Shown: piece after piece, positions 35,782 through 44,240 of the stretch
Position numbering within the stretch: position 1 is the stretch's first letter
Layout of the letters: every line of letters begins with the position of its first letter
Assembly (NCBI GenBank): GCA_040902105.1
Contig: JBBDXW010000001.1
Location: 62,001-126,000, forward strand
Direction: 5' to 3'
DNA: 64,000 bases
Source: IDS-8 sp040902105
GTDB lineage: Bacteria; Pseudomonadota; Gammaproteobacteria; Steroidobacterales; Woeseiaceae
The notes under the pieces: model-generated
The model's input: the letters and a program-made list of their open reading frames with translations, nothing else
The model's database searches: none
What the model was told of the DNA's origin: nothing
Position numbers and translations under genes: made by a program

Positions 35782-35945
35782 CCGATTCACGCACTGCATC
35801 ATCATACTCAAAATCTTGAAAAATCCGTTGCTTGGCATTCCGTTTGTCAAGTCATGCGAGGACGAAAGGCGCTTCTGACGCTATAGTGTCCTGAGTCAGA
35901 ACTCCAGGTCGGCGAGCGTATGCTAACAGTCAGGAAGCGTCGTAT

Positions 35946-36929
35946 ATGACTGAAGTTGGCGCGAGGCAAGGATGGCCTTACGGTCAGATGGAAACTATGG
36001 CAAGCACCCGGCAGAACAAATCCAGATCGAATGCCCCGACCAGTTCGGAACAGCTGGTAGACCGGTTTCTCGATGCGATCTGGATGGAACGCGGCCTTTC
36101 CGCAAACACGCTCGGCGCCTATCGTGCCGATCTCATGACGCTATGGCGCGGGCTTGCCGAGCAGAACATCGCCATCGAAGCGGCTGAGAAGGCGGACCTG
36201 CTGGATTTCATAGCGATGCGGGTCAAGAGCGGCGCCAAGCCACGCTCGACGGCGCGACAGTTGTCCAGCTTCAGGCGTTTCTTTCGCTACATCATGCGCG
36301 AGGGCTTGCGTCCGAATGATCCGACTGCCGACATCGACATGCCGCGCATCGGCCGGTCGTTGCCCAAAACCTTGACGGAAGACGAAGTTGACGCATTGCT
36401 GCGGGCGCCACAAACCGAAGAACCCCTTGGTCACCGCGACCGCGCCATGCTGGAGCTCCTGTACGCGACCGGCCTCAGGGTCTCGGAGCTGATCAGCCTC
36501 AAGCAGTCCCAGGTGAACTTCAACCAGGGCGTCCTGCGCATCGTCGGCAAGGGCGACCGCGAACGGCTCATCCCGCTCGGCGACGAAGCACAACGATGGT
36601 TGAAAAACTTCATCGATGGGCCGCGCATGGAAATTCTGCTCGAACGCCAGACGGACTATCTGTTCCCGACGCGGCGCGGCGATCGCATGACACGTCAGGC
36701 GTTCTGGCACATCATCAAACGTTACGCACAAAAAGCCGGCATAGGCAAGAAACTCTCTCCCCACAGTCTGCGTCATGCGTTTGCCACGCATTTGTTGAAT
36801 CGCGGCGCCGACTTGCGCGTGGTGCAGCTCCTTCTCGGTCACAGCGACCTCTCGACCACCCAGATTTACACGCACGTTGCACGAGAGCGCCTGAAAGACC
36901 TGCACGGCCAGCACCACCCCAGAGGCTGA
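35946..36929 (+). CDS. xerD: Site-specific tyrosine recombinase XerD
   Basis: Resolves chromosome dimers at dif together with XerC. The N-terminal SAM-like domain has ERGLSANTLGAYRADL. The catalytic residues are visible: Arg in TGLRVSEL, Lys in VGKGDRERLIPL, HSLRHAFATHLLNRGADLR, and the nucleophilic Tyr in STTQIYTHVARERL. The start is uncertain: the ATG at 35946 has AGGA at ten bases, while an ATG at 35997 has GGA close by and would give a more usual N-terminus. Length 327 residues from 35946 (310 from 35997). It precedes dsbC, an order seen in other Gammaproteobacteria. Confidence 0.94.
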   Translation: MTEVGARQGWPYGQMETMASTRQNKSRSNAPTSSEQLVDRFLDAIWMERGLSANTLGAYRADLMTLWRGLAEQNIAIEAAEKADLLDFIAMRVKSGAKPRSTARQLSSFRRFFRYIMREGLRPNDPTADIDMPRIGRSLPKTLTEDEVDALLRAPQTEEPLGHRDRAMLELLYATGLRVSELISLKQSQVNFNQGVLRIVGKGDRERLIPLGDEAQRWLKNFIDGPRMEILLERQTDYLFPTRRGDRMTRQAFWHIIKRYAQKAGIGKKLSPHSLRHAFATHLLNRGADLRVVQLLLGHSDLSTTQIYTHVARERLKDLHGQHHPRG

Positions 36930-37108
36930 CTGCGCGCACCCGGCCTGCGGCCGGGCACCACCGTTCTGTCCATGGCAGCCAGGCCGGGCTTGGCCTATAC
37001 TCGCGAGCCATTATCCGAGAAGGAACCGGCTTTCACATTGAGAGTCGAAACAAACTCAAACCGGATGCCAGACGGTCGGATTCCCTGGCCAAAATTGGAA
37101 ACAACTGC

Positions 37109-37849
37109 ATGAACAGGATGGCGAGGCAGCTGGCTTCATCCATGGGACTATTGCTGTTGGCGATGCCGATCGCCTTCGCTGCCGACGACGCTGCCGAACT
37201 CGAAAAAGTCCGGGCTAAAGTTTCCGGAATCTTCAAAGAGATCAAACCGGAGCACATCGAGCCAAGCCCGGTGTCCGGCTGGTACACGATTCGCAAAGGC
37301 GCCATCATTGCCTATATTTCGGGCGATGGCCGTTACCTGCTGCAAGGCGACCTGATCGATCTCGATGAGGAAGTCAACCTGTCCGAACAAACTCGCAACG
37401 TATCCCGGCTGGAAATGCTTGCGGGGATACCGGAAGAGAACATGATCGTGTTCTCGCCCGAGGTCACAAAATTCTCGGTCACGGTATTCACCGACATCGA
37501 CTGTACCTATTGCCGCCGTTTTCACAGCCAGATCGACGAATACCTGGCGCAGGGCATCGAGGTCCGCTATCTGCTCTATCCGCGCAACGGGCCGTCGGAC
37601 GAGTCCTGGGTCAAGGCGGAGCAGGTGTGGTGCGCGGACGACCGGAACGAGGCACTGACCCTTGCAAAACTCGACCAGAAGTTCGAGACCCACAACTGCG
37701 ACACATCAGTGGTGCACAAGCACTACGCCATTGGTCAGGACGTGGGATTGCGGGGCACGCCTGCGATCGTGCTGGAGGATGGGACGCTGGTGAGCGGCTA
37801 TCTGCCGCCTCTCGAACTGACCGAGGCATTGGCGTCGGTCCAGCAGTAG
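37109..37849 (+). CDS. dsbC: Thiol:disulfide interchange protein DsbC
   Basis: A periplasmic disulfide isomerase of 246 residues. A signal peptide is plain: MNRMARQ, a hydrophobic stretch SSMGLLLLAMPIAFA, and a likely cut after AFA. The dimerisation domain holds SPVSGWYTIRKG and GRYLLQGDLIDL, and the thioredoxin domain has the active site CTYC in FTDIDCTYCRRFHSQ, plus the cis-Pro in LRGTPAIV. The frame is open far upstream, inside xerD, but the ATG at 37109 with GGAAA before it gives the signal peptide directly. Its stop codon abuts the first arm of a 32-base inverted repeat. Confidence 0.94.
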   Translation: MNRMARQLASSMGLLLLAMPIAFAADDAAELEKVRAKVSGIFKEIKPEHIEPSPVSGWYTIRKGAIIAYISGDGRYLLQGDLIDLDEEVNLSEQTRNVSRLEMLAGIPEENMIVFSPEVTKFSVTVFTDIDCTYCRRFHSQIDEYLAQGIEVRYLLYPRNGPSDESWVKAEQVWCADDRNEALTLAKLDQKFETHNCDTSVVHKHYAIGQDVGLRGTPAIVLEDGTLVSGYLPPLELTEALASVQQ

Positions 37850-38110
37850 GCGAGTAGCCCGCTGCATCATTCATGAACGGTTGAGGTTGGTGGTTAGCGG
37901 AGCCTCGCTTGGGGGGAGGGCTTTCCGGCTCTGGCATCCTGCTTCGCTCTAACTCCTGCATCCCTGCAGTCGTCAGGAACGCCGTGAACCCATCCATGGG
38001 GGCTTCGCACAAACATCCCTGTTTGTGACGATCCTGAAAAGCCCTCCCCCCCATGCGAGACTCCGCCGACACGTTGTGCCGTTCATGAATGATGCAGCGG
38101 GCTACTCGCC
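37849..38110. repeat. Family A copy 2, with perfect 32-base outer arms
   Basis: Outer arms at 37849-37880 and 38079-38110 are exact inverses over 32 bases: GGCGAGTAGCCCGCTGCATC and then ATTCATGAACGG. The family A core is inside (CCATCCATGGGGGCTTCGCA, CACAAACATCCCTGTTTGTG, CCTGAAAAGCCCTCCCCCC). Extra sequence of about 45 bases splits the left inner arm. The left end touches the dsbC stop codon; the right end encodes the last codons and stop of the NUDIX gene. It lies between convergent genes. Confidence 0.92.
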
Positions 38111-38632
38111 GTGTCGCACGCGGTGCAGGTGGACGCCATTGTTACGGCCTGCATCCTCCAGGAACTTCTGTAATGCAAAGGTGCCGCTCAGGAATGCAAT
38201 TTCCTGCCAGGGGATGTCTTCCTTGCGGAACAGGGCCGTTTCCAGGGTTTCTTCGCCAACGCCGTAGCCACCAACCAGGGTTGCCGAAAAGAAAAGGTGT
38301 ACCTGTCCGGCCTCGATCACGTCCACCGAGGCAAAAAGGTGCCCTATTTGCACTTCGGCGCAGGCTTCTTCACGGGTTTCGCGGGCCGCGCCTTCGGCAA
38401 TCGACTCGCCGAGTTCCATGAATCCGGCAGGTACGGTCCAGTACCCCCGGCGCGGCTCGATCGCGCGTCGGCACAGCAGAATTCTGCCGTCCTGTTCAGG
38501 CACGCAGCCGACGACGATTTTGGGATTCTGATAATGAATCTCGCTGCAGCTGTCGCAGATCCAGCGAGTTCGGGTGTCGCCCTGAGGTACCCTGCCGGTG
38601 ACCTTGCTGCCGCATTTCGTGCAATATTTCAT
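38102..38632 (-). CDS. NUDIX hydrolase with zinc ribbon
   Basis: A 176-residue pyrophosphohydrolase. An N-terminal zinc ribbon (CTKC and CDSC) precedes the NUDIX box GFMELGESIAEGAARETREE, which has the usual Gly, Glu and REUxEE residues. This architecture resembles the ADP-ribose or NADH-type pyrophosphatases; the substrate is not determined here. ATG at 38632. The final codons and stop lie inside the right arm of the repeat at 37849-38110. It is convergent with dsbC, and the tRNA-Leu gene lies just upstream on the same strand. Confidence 0.9.
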   Translation of the reverse strand: MKYCTKCGSKVTGRVPQGDTRTRWICDSCSEIHYQNPKIVVGCVPEQDGRILLCRRAIEPRRGYWTVPAGFMELGESIAEGAARETREEACAEVQIGHLFASVDVIEAGQVHLFFSATLVGGYGVGEETLETALFRKEDIPWQEIAFLSGTFALQKFLEDAGRNNGVHLHRVRHGE

Positions 38633-38705
38633 GTGTCCGGAGTCAGCGCTGCGATTGCGGCTTGTCGACGAATCAATCTGATTTCAAGGTGATTTCAGAG
38701 TTGCG

Positions 38706-38792
38706 TGGTGCCGGGAGCGAGAATCGAACTCGCACTCTGTTTCCAGAACCGGATTTTGAGTCCGGCGCGTCTACCAGTTCCGCCATCCCGGC
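38706..38792 (-). tRNA. tRNA-Leu (anticodon CAA)
   Basis: Read on the minus strand, this is an 87-base tRNA. The acceptor arm GCCGGGA pairs with TCCCGGC. The D-loop has GGTAGACGCG. The anticodon stem CCGGA/TCCGG encloses CTCAAAA, giving anticodon CAA. A long variable arm (TTCTGGAAACAGAGT) is typical of class II tRNA-Leu. The T arm is GCGAG-TTCGATT-CTCGC, and the CCA end is encoded. It reads UUG leucine codons. Confidence 0.96.
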
Positions 38793-38928
38793 CGAAAGGC
38801 GCCAAGTATAGGGCCTGCCCGGAATATTGCACCACCGCGAAAGGGTGGCCGGCCGTTCGAGCTCACGTCCGCGAGGTGGTTGGCGGCTGCGACCCTTTTT
38901 CGGCCGGACGCATCTAAACTTCCATGTT

Positions 38929-39540
38929 ATGAGCAAGTTCGCCGACATCCAGATTGACCCCGGAATTGTGCGCCGTGCGGCACGTGGCGATGTTCGCGCC
39001 CACGAAATCATTTACAGGGCATACGGCGCCCCCGTCTACTCGATTTGCTTGCGATTCACGCGGGTGCCTGCACACGCGGAGGATCTGGCTCAAGAGACGT
39101 TCGTCGAAGTCATGCGAAGTATCCGCGGGTTCCGTGGCGATGCGCCGATCGGTATCTGGATCCGTCGTATTGCTGTCAGCAAGGCGCTGATGTTTTTGCG
39201 CTCCGCCTGGCACAGCCGGGGCCAGAGCCTCGACGACGACTGGTACGAGGGGACGCAGGGCCGCACCGACGGCGATGCCCTTTCCTCTCATCCGGACCAG
39301 GCCATCGATCTCGACGCGGCACTGGGCGCGTTGCCGCCGGTCAGCCGGGCGGTGGTATGGCTGCACGACGTCGAGGGATTCACGCACAAGGAAATTGCGG
39401 CGCTGATGGGCAAGACGGAGAGCTTTTCGAAATCGCAGTTGTCGCGCGCGTATCAGCGCCTCCGGCCGATGCTGGAGGAGGAAATGGCGGCATCACCGCG
39501 CTCATCGGGCTTGAGCGACACGGTACTCGGGCGTTGTTGA
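38929..39540 (+). CDS. ECF-type RNA polymerase sigma factor
   Basis: A 203-residue sigma factor of the extracytoplasmic-function class. Region 2 reads YSICLRFTRVPAHAEDLAQE and FVEVMRSIRGFRGDAPIGIW. Region 4 reads ALPPVSRAVVWLHDVEGFTH and KEIAALMGKTESFSKSQLSR. ATG at 38929, without a clear ribosome site; the frame is open 34 codons upstream but that part is arginine-rich filler. The next two plus-strand genes encode a single-span membrane protein and a periplasmic double-PDZ protein, which suggests a cell-surface stress circuit. Confidence 0.9.
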   Translation: MSKFADIQIDPGIVRRAARGDVRAHEIIYRAYGAPVYSICLRFTRVPAHAEDLAQETFVEVMRSIRGFRGDAPIGIWIRRIAVSKALMFLRSAWHSRGQSLDDDWYEGTQGRTDGDALSSHPDQAIDLDAALGALPPVSRAVVWLHDVEGFTHKEIAALMGKTESFSKSQLSRAYQRLRPMLEEEMAASPRSSGLSDTVLGRC

Positions 39541-39607
39541 GGTCCTGAATGGCATGACGCCTGGTTTGAACAGTTTGGGTTAGAACACGGGAAAGGTTTG
39601 CCATACC

Positions 39608-40198
39608 ATGCCGGACACAAAAGATGAGCAGGATGAGACGATGAATTGCGGACTTGGCATTCAGGAGCGCGAGTTGTTGCATGAACGGTTGCGGGAGCTG
39701 CCGGACACGATGCCGCCGCGCGCTGTATGGCAGCGAATAGAAGCGCAGGCCCGTGCCGAAGGGTTGCTGGCGTACAGCCTGCCGCCCCGATTCCAATGGA
39801 TATTCGGCACGGGGATGGCCGCCGCGGTCGTACTTGCGGTCTTGCGTGTGGCAGGACCCATTGATGGCGCCGACAACGAGGTCTTTCCCACGGAACCGGC
39901 TTACAGCGAGCAAAGCAGCGCGGTGAATCTGACGACGCTGAATGCATTGATGGTCGAGTCGCGGGAACTGGAACAGGACCTGCGATCGTTGCCGAACCAG
40001 CCGCAGCTCGTGCGAGCCGGTACGGCCGGGACGATTGCCGGCCTGGAGGACCAGATCGCGGCTATCGACTATCGACTTAACGAGGCGTCCATCCGCATGA
40101 CACACGAGCAGATGGAGTTGTACTGGCGGGAGCGTGTCCGGTTAATGAATCTCCTTGTTCAGTTGCGTACCGCCCAGGCGCATCGCAGCGCCTTTTAA
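39608..40198 (+). CDS. Single-span membrane protein, possible anti-sigma factor
   Basis: A 196-residue protein with no recognised domain. Residues 1-60 are charged and cytoplasmic in style (QERELLHERLRELPDTMPP). A membrane segment at about 64-82 (WIFGTGMAAAVVLAVLRVAG) follows, then a periplasmic coiled-coil-like tail. The zinc anti-sigma motif HxxxCxxC is absent. Its place just after an ECF sigma gene is the main argument for an anti-sigma role. The start may be at 39641, where AGGA lies seven bases before the ATG, instead of 39608. Confidence 0.7.
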   Translation: MPDTKDEQDETMNCGLGIQERELLHERLRELPDTMPPRAVWQRIEAQARAEGLLAYSLPPRFQWIFGTGMAAAVVLAVLRVAGPIDGADNEVFPTEPAYSEQSSAVNLTTLNALMVESRELEQDLRSLPNQPQLVRAGTAGTIAGLEDQIAAIDYRLNEASIRMTHEQMELYWRERVRLMNLLVQLRTAQAHRSAF

Positions 40199-40230
40199 CA
40201 GGAACCGGGGTAATAGTCAGGAGAATCGAG

Positions 40231-41286
40231 ATGTCAGGCTGGAAAAGAGGGATTGCGGTCGGGTTTGTGCTGTTGATTGCGGCCGCGGCCGTTGCACAGG
40301 AGGATGTTCAGGAAGCGCAGGCAGGGACGCAGGCCGTTGAGGAAAGGGCGAGGACAATGGCAACGAGGGACGAGCAACGCGATCAGCAGGTAGAAGCAAT
40401 TGAAATACAGATGCGGGAAGCGGAAGAGCGTCTCGCCGAGGCTGCTGCGCGCGTCGCGGAGCTCAGCAGCTTCAGGCTGCCGTTGGTAATGCATGCAGGA
40501 CGTCTGCAGGGCAGTATGCACCCGGTCATGGGCATCACCATAGGCGGGGAGGGCCAGGACGGCCCGGTGGAAGGCGTCAGCATCAGCGGCGTGACGCCCG
40601 GTAGTGCGGCCTCCGATGCGGGCCTGCGCGCCGGAGACGTCATTACGGCGGTCAACAGCGAAACCCTTGGCGCGCAGGATGAAGACGACGCCAACCAGAA
40701 GCTGCTCGATTTCATGGAGGGCGTCGTAGAGGGCGATATGCTGGACGTCGAATACCTGAGGGACGGTCGCACAGCGACGGTTCAAGTCCGGCCCCGGACG
40801 ATGGCCGGCCAGAGTTTTGCCTTTCGCTCCGGCAATCGCGCTTTCGGCTTTCCGTCCGCGGCTACGGTGCCGGGTGCGCACGTCGCCCCGACTGCGCCGG
40901 GTTTTTTCGGTTTCTTCGCTGGAGGTGGAAGCTGGGGCGACATGGAGATGGTTTCGCTGACCGAGGATCTCGGTCGCTATTTCGGCACCGACAAGGGCCT
41001 CCTTATTGTAAGAGCGCCTGAAGACGACGACCTCAAGCTGCGCGATGGCGATGTAATTCAGCACATTGACGGGCGCGAACCGACGTCGGTGTCGCACGCG
41101 ATGCGCATCCTCGGTTCGTACCAGAGTGGTGAGACCCTCGAGATCGAAATCATGCGCGACAAGAAGCGTCAGACCGTTTCCGTCGAGATGCCGGACAACC
41201 GCCAGAGTTCCGCGGCTGAATTCCATTTCTCGTTGCCCGCGACGATGGAGTCGGACTCTATCGAGATTGTCGATCCTCGCAATTGA
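40231..41286 (+). CDS. Periplasmic protein with coiled coil and two PDZ domains
   Basis: A 351-residue exported protein. The signal peptide ends near residue 22 (GFVLLIAAAAVAQ). Residues about 30-80 are acidic and alanine-rich and likely form a coiled coil. PDZ 1 (about 99-189) contains SGVTPGSAASDAGLRAGDVI; PDZ 2 (about 245-320) contains RAPEDDDLKLRDGDVIQHID. There is no trypsin-like protease domain, so it is not DegS or HtrA itself. It lies 32 bases after the putative anti-sigma gene. It may sense unfolded C-termini or hold the membrane protein. Function unknown. Confidence 0.8.
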   Translation: MSGWKRGIAVGFVLLIAAAAVAQEDVQEAQAGTQAVEERARTMATRDEQRDQQVEAIEIQMREAEERLAEAAARVAELSSFRLPLVMHAGRLQGSMHPVMGITIGGEGQDGPVEGVSISGVTPGSAASDAGLRAGDVITAVNSETLGAQDEDDANQKLLDFMEGVVEGDMLDVEYLRDGRTATVQVRPRTMAGQSFAFRSGNRAFGFPSAATVPGAHVAPTAPGFFGFFAGGGSWGDMEMVSLTEDLGRYFGTDKGLLIVRAPEDDDLKLRDGDVIQHIDGREPTSVSHAMRILGSYQSGETLEIEIMRDKKRQTVSVEMPDNRQSSAAEFHFSLPATMESDSIEIVDPRN

Positions 41287-41307
41287 ATCGAGGCACGCGC
41301 CTTCGCC

Positions 41308-41420
41308 TTATTCATGAACGGGTTGAGGCCGGTGGTTGGCGAAGTCTCGCCCTGGGGGGAGGGCCTTTCAGGAACGCCGTGAACCCATCCGTGGGGGCTT
41401 CGCACAAACATCCCTGTTTG
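41308..41420. repeat. Family A copy 3 (left half only)
   Basis: Begins TTATTCATGAACGG and runs through TCTCGCCCTGGGGGGAGGGC, CAGGAACGCCGTGAACCCAT and CACAAACATCCCTGTTTG, then stops. The matching right half is missing, so this copy is truncated. It lies between the double-PDZ gene and queA. Confidence 0.82.
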
Positions 41421-41499
41421 GGCGACTGAGCCTCCGACGGGGAATGGGTGACGGCCCTCCGTGAGACAGCCCCATGCAGCGCTGCTACCATGCGCGCCC

Positions 41500-42546
41500 A
41501 TGCGACTTGCGGATTTCGACTACGAACTTCCAGCCGGGCTCATCGCGAAACGTCCTGCGCAAGAGCGGCGTGGCAGCCGCCTCCTGATCGTCGACGGCAA
41601 CGGCGAGCCGTTGCTCGACCGGCGCTTCGAGGACCTGCCGGAATATCTTCGGCACGGCGATCTGCTGGTGTTCAACGATACGCGGGTCATCAGGGCCCGC
41701 CTCGGCGGGCGCAAACCCAGCGGCGGACAGGTCGAGATTCTCATCGAACGTATCGTTTCGGTGAACACGGCAACCGCGCAGCTGCGTGCCAGTAAGACAC
41801 CCGCAACGGATTCTGTGATTCACCTGCAGGACGGCCATTCAACCAGGGTCATCGGGCGCGATGGGGAATTCTTTCGGCTCGAATTTTCGCATCCCATCGA
41901 GCAGGTGCTGGAACAAATCGGTGAGGTGCCGCTGCCGCCGTATCTCGGACGCGATGCCGAACCTGCCGATCGCGAACGTTATCAGACAGTGTATGCGCGA
42001 CGGGCGGGCGCGGTCGCGGCCCCGACCGCCGGTCTGCATTTCGACGAGCGGATGATGCAAGAGACCGCGGCGGCCGGCGTCGGTCACGCCTTTGTGACCT
42101 TGCATGTCGGCGCGGGAACGTTTCAGACCTTGCGGCAGGAAGCTATCCGCGATAACCGGCTGCATGCCGAACGCGTCCGGGTCGATGAAGCTGCCTGCAA
42201 AGCGGTCGAAGCCACCCGGCAACGCGGCGGGAGAGTCATTGCAGTCGGAACGACAGCCGTGCGCGCTCTGGAGTCGGCATCGGCCAGTGGCCGGTTACAA
42301 CCGTTCGACGGAGAAACGGACCTGTTCATTCTCCCCCGACACCGCTTCAGGTCGGTCGACGCGCTGTTGACGAATTTTCATTTGCCGCGTTCGTCGCTGC
42401 TGATGCTCGTAGCGGCATTCGGCGGCAGCGGCCGTATACTTGCGGCATATCGTCACGCGGTGTCGGAGCGCTATCGCTTTTTCAGTTATGGCGATGCCAT
42501 GCTGGTATTTCCGCAAAGTGTGCAGCCGGGACCTTCCGGGCCTTGA
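41500..42546 (+). CDS. queA: S-adenosylmethionine:tRNA ribosyltransferase-isomerase
   Basis: Makes epoxyqueuosine in tRNA from preQ1, using the ribosyl part of SAM. The 348-residue protein opens MRLADFDYELPAGLIAKRPA, the standard start, so I choose the ATG at 41500 over the open codon at 41461. Internal family motifs include NDTRVIRARL, APTAGLHF and HVGAGTFQTLR. It overlaps tgt by four bases; the tgt start codon TTG shares its last two bases with the queA stop (TTGA). Confidence 0.96.
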   Translation: MRLADFDYELPAGLIAKRPAQERRGSRLLIVDGNGEPLLDRRFEDLPEYLRHGDLLVFNDTRVIRARLGGRKPSGGQVEILIERIVSVNTATAQLRASKTPATDSVIHLQDGHSTRVIGRDGEFFRLEFSHPIEQVLEQIGEVPLPPYLGRDAEPADRERYQTVYARRAGAVAAPTAGLHFDERMMQETAAAGVGHAFVTLHVGAGTFQTLRQEAIRDNRLHAERVRVDEAACKAVEATRQRGGRVIAVGTTAVRALESASASGRLQPFDGETDLFILPRHRFRSVDALLTNFHLPRSSLLMLVAAFGGSGRILAAYRHAVSERYRFFSYGDAMLVFPQSVQPGPSGP

Positions 42547-43670
42547 AATTCTTTATCAAAAAAACGTCCGGCGCCGCGCGCACAGGCACATTGCACTTTC
42601 GCCGTGGCGAGGTCAGGACTCCTGCCTTCATGCCAGTGGGGACCTACGGTACGGTCAAGAGCGTCACACCGGAAGAAGTTGCCGCAAGCGGTACCGACAT
42701 TATTCTCGGCAATACCTTTCACCTGATGTTGCGCCCCGGCACGGAAATTATCAGGCGTCACGGCGGCCTGCACGAGTTCATGAACTGGTGCGGTCCGATT
42801 CTGACGGACTCGGGAGGGTTCCAGGTGTTCTCGCTGGCAGCAATCCGCGAGCTTTCCGCCGAGGGCGTTCGCTTCCGCTCGCCGGTCGACGGCGACGAAG
42901 TCTTCCTGACGCCCGAGCGCTCGATCGAAGTGCAGCACGACTTGAATGCAGACGTGGCGATGGTGCTCGATGAATGCACGCCATATCCTGCAAGCGAGAT
43001 TGAAGCACGGGATTCGATGCAGCTTTCGCTGGGCTGGGCGTCTCGCTGCCGCCGCCGCTTCGAAGAACTGCGCGATGCGGACCCGGACCGCGGGGAGGCC
43101 CTGTTCGGCATCGTCCAGGGCGGCATTTACGACCGGCTGCGCAGCGAATCGCTGGCGGCTCTGGTCGCTGCAGGTTTCGACGGTTATGCGGTCGGCGGCC
43201 TGGCGGTCGGCGAATCCGTCGACGAGCGCATCGCGGTACTGGATCATCTGCTGCCGCTGATGCCGCCGGAGCATCCCCGTTACCTGATGGGCGTCGGCAC
43301 GCCGGTCGATATTGCAGAGGCGGTCAGCCGCGGCGTCGACCTGTTCGATTGCGTGATGCCGACAAGGCACGCGCGTAACGGCCATCTTTTCACATCACAG
43401 GGCGTGGTCAGGATTCGCAACGCCTGCTATGCGGACGATACGGCTCCACTCGACCCGGACTGTGACTGCTACACCTGCACGCATTACAGCCTCGCCTACC
43501 TTCGGCACCTGGAGAAATGCAACGAGATGCTGGGTCCGAGGCTCGGCACGCTGCACAATCTTCATTATTACCAGAGGCTCATGATGCGGTTGCGAGCGGC
43601 GATCGATGCCGGCACGCTGGCGGGACTTCTCGCGGGGTTGAAGGATGCTTACGCAGACGCAGACGCGTAG
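42543..43670 (+). CDS. tgt: Queuine tRNA-ribosyltransferase
   Basis: Exchanges guanine 34 of target tRNAs for preQ1, the step before QueA. The 375-residue protein shows TPAFMPVGTYGTVKS, the nucleophilic region with DSGGFQVFSL, GGLAVGES, FDCVMPTRHARNG and the zinc site (CDCYTCTHYSLAYLRH). A TTG at 42543 overlaps the queA stop; an ATG is not available at a sensible place. It is followed by a short family A element and then yajC-secD-secF, the same order as in E. coli. Confidence 0.96.
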   Translation: MKFFIKKTSGAARTGTLHFRRGEVRTPAFMPVGTYGTVKSVTPEEVAASGTDIILGNTFHLMLRPGTEIIRRHGGLHEFMNWCGPILTDSGGFQVFSLAAIRELSAEGVRFRSPVDGDEVFLTPERSIEVQHDLNADVAMVLDECTPYPASEIEARDSMQLSLGWASRCRRRFEELRDADPDRGEALFGIVQGGIYDRLRSESLAALVAAGFDGYAVGGLAVGESVDERIAVLDHLLPLMPPEHPRYLMGVGTPVDIAEAVSRGVDLFDCVMPTRHARNGHLFTSQGVVRIRNACYADDTAPLDPDCDCYTCTHYSLAYLRHLEKCNEMLGPRLGTLHNLHYYQRLMMRLRAAIDAGTLAGLLAGLKDAYADADA

Positions 43671-43671
43671 C

Positions 43672-43765
43672 GCGCATTACTCATGAACGGTTGAGGTGGG
43701 TGGTTAGCGAAGCCTCGCCTGGGGGAGGCTCCGCCGATACGCTGTGCCGTTCATGAATAATGCGC
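43672..43765. repeat. Family A copy 4 (short form)
   Basis: A 94-base version between tgt and yajC. The outer arms GCGCATTACTCATGAACGG and CCGTTCATGAATAATGCGC are inverses with one mismatch. Most of the core is missing; only GCGAAGCCTCGCC and GGAGGCTCCGCC remain. It begins two bases after the tgt stop codon. Confidence 0.85.
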
Positions 43766-43884
43766 CCAGGCGTTCGGGCACCGAACGACCTTGAAACCGG
43801 GGCTGTGGTCCCCACCTCCGTCGCTCTATGCCATAATAATGGGCCATACGTGACGCCGGCCGTTGCCAACCAAGACAGAGAAGC

Positions 43885-44208
43885 ATGGATTTTTTCATTC
43901 GTACCGCACACGCACAGGGGACGCCGCAGGCCGACCCGTTTGGTTTCCTGCTGCCGATGCTGGTCATCTTCGGTGCGTTTTATTTCTTGCTGATACGTCC
44001 GCAACAGAAACGACAGAAGGCCCATACGCAGCTCGTCGCCGGGCTGGCGGTCGGCGATGAAGTCCTTACTGCAGGCGGTATCCTGGGCAAGGTGACGGCG
44101 GTGAGCGACCATTACGCTACCCTGAATATCGCCGACAACGTCGACATTAAAATCCAGAAGTCGACCGTATCCGCTGTCGTGCCGAAAGGCACGATGGATG
44201 CCGCGTAA
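43885..44208 (+). CDS. yajC: Preprotein translocase subunit YajC
   Basis: A 107-residue accessory subunit of the Sec translocon. One membrane helix, FGFLLPMLVIFGAFYFLLI, is followed by RPQQKRQKAH and a soluble domain with VGDEVLTAGGILGKV. ATG at 43885 with a purine-rich AGACAGAGAAG upstream. It precedes secD by 32 bases. Confidence 0.95.
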   Translation: MDFFIRTAHAQGTPQADPFGFLLPMLVIFGAFYFLLIRPQQKRQKAHTQLVAGLAVGDEVLTAGGILGKVTAVSDHYATLNIADNVDIKIQKSTVSAVVPKGTMDAA

Positions 44209-44240
44209 GCCAGCAAGCCCGGCAAAGAACAGATTTTGTA

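Larger units (their letters stand above)
35630..35945. other. 316-base divergent intergenic region
   Basis: The gap between the PlsC-type gene and xerD holds no convincing open frame. It contains two CRP-type palindromes (listed separately) and a run that becomes AT-richer near 35800-35850. A TATAGT -10-like box is at 35882-35887 but lacks a partner -35 at normal spacing. The sequence AGGAAG near 35931 could be the xerD ribosome site. Confidence 0.5.

Noticed and set aside
38706..39011. Small minus-strand frame across the tRNA-Leu (MAELVDAPDSKSGSGNRVRV)
   Set aside because: This peptide is the well-known artefact of translating a tRNA gene.
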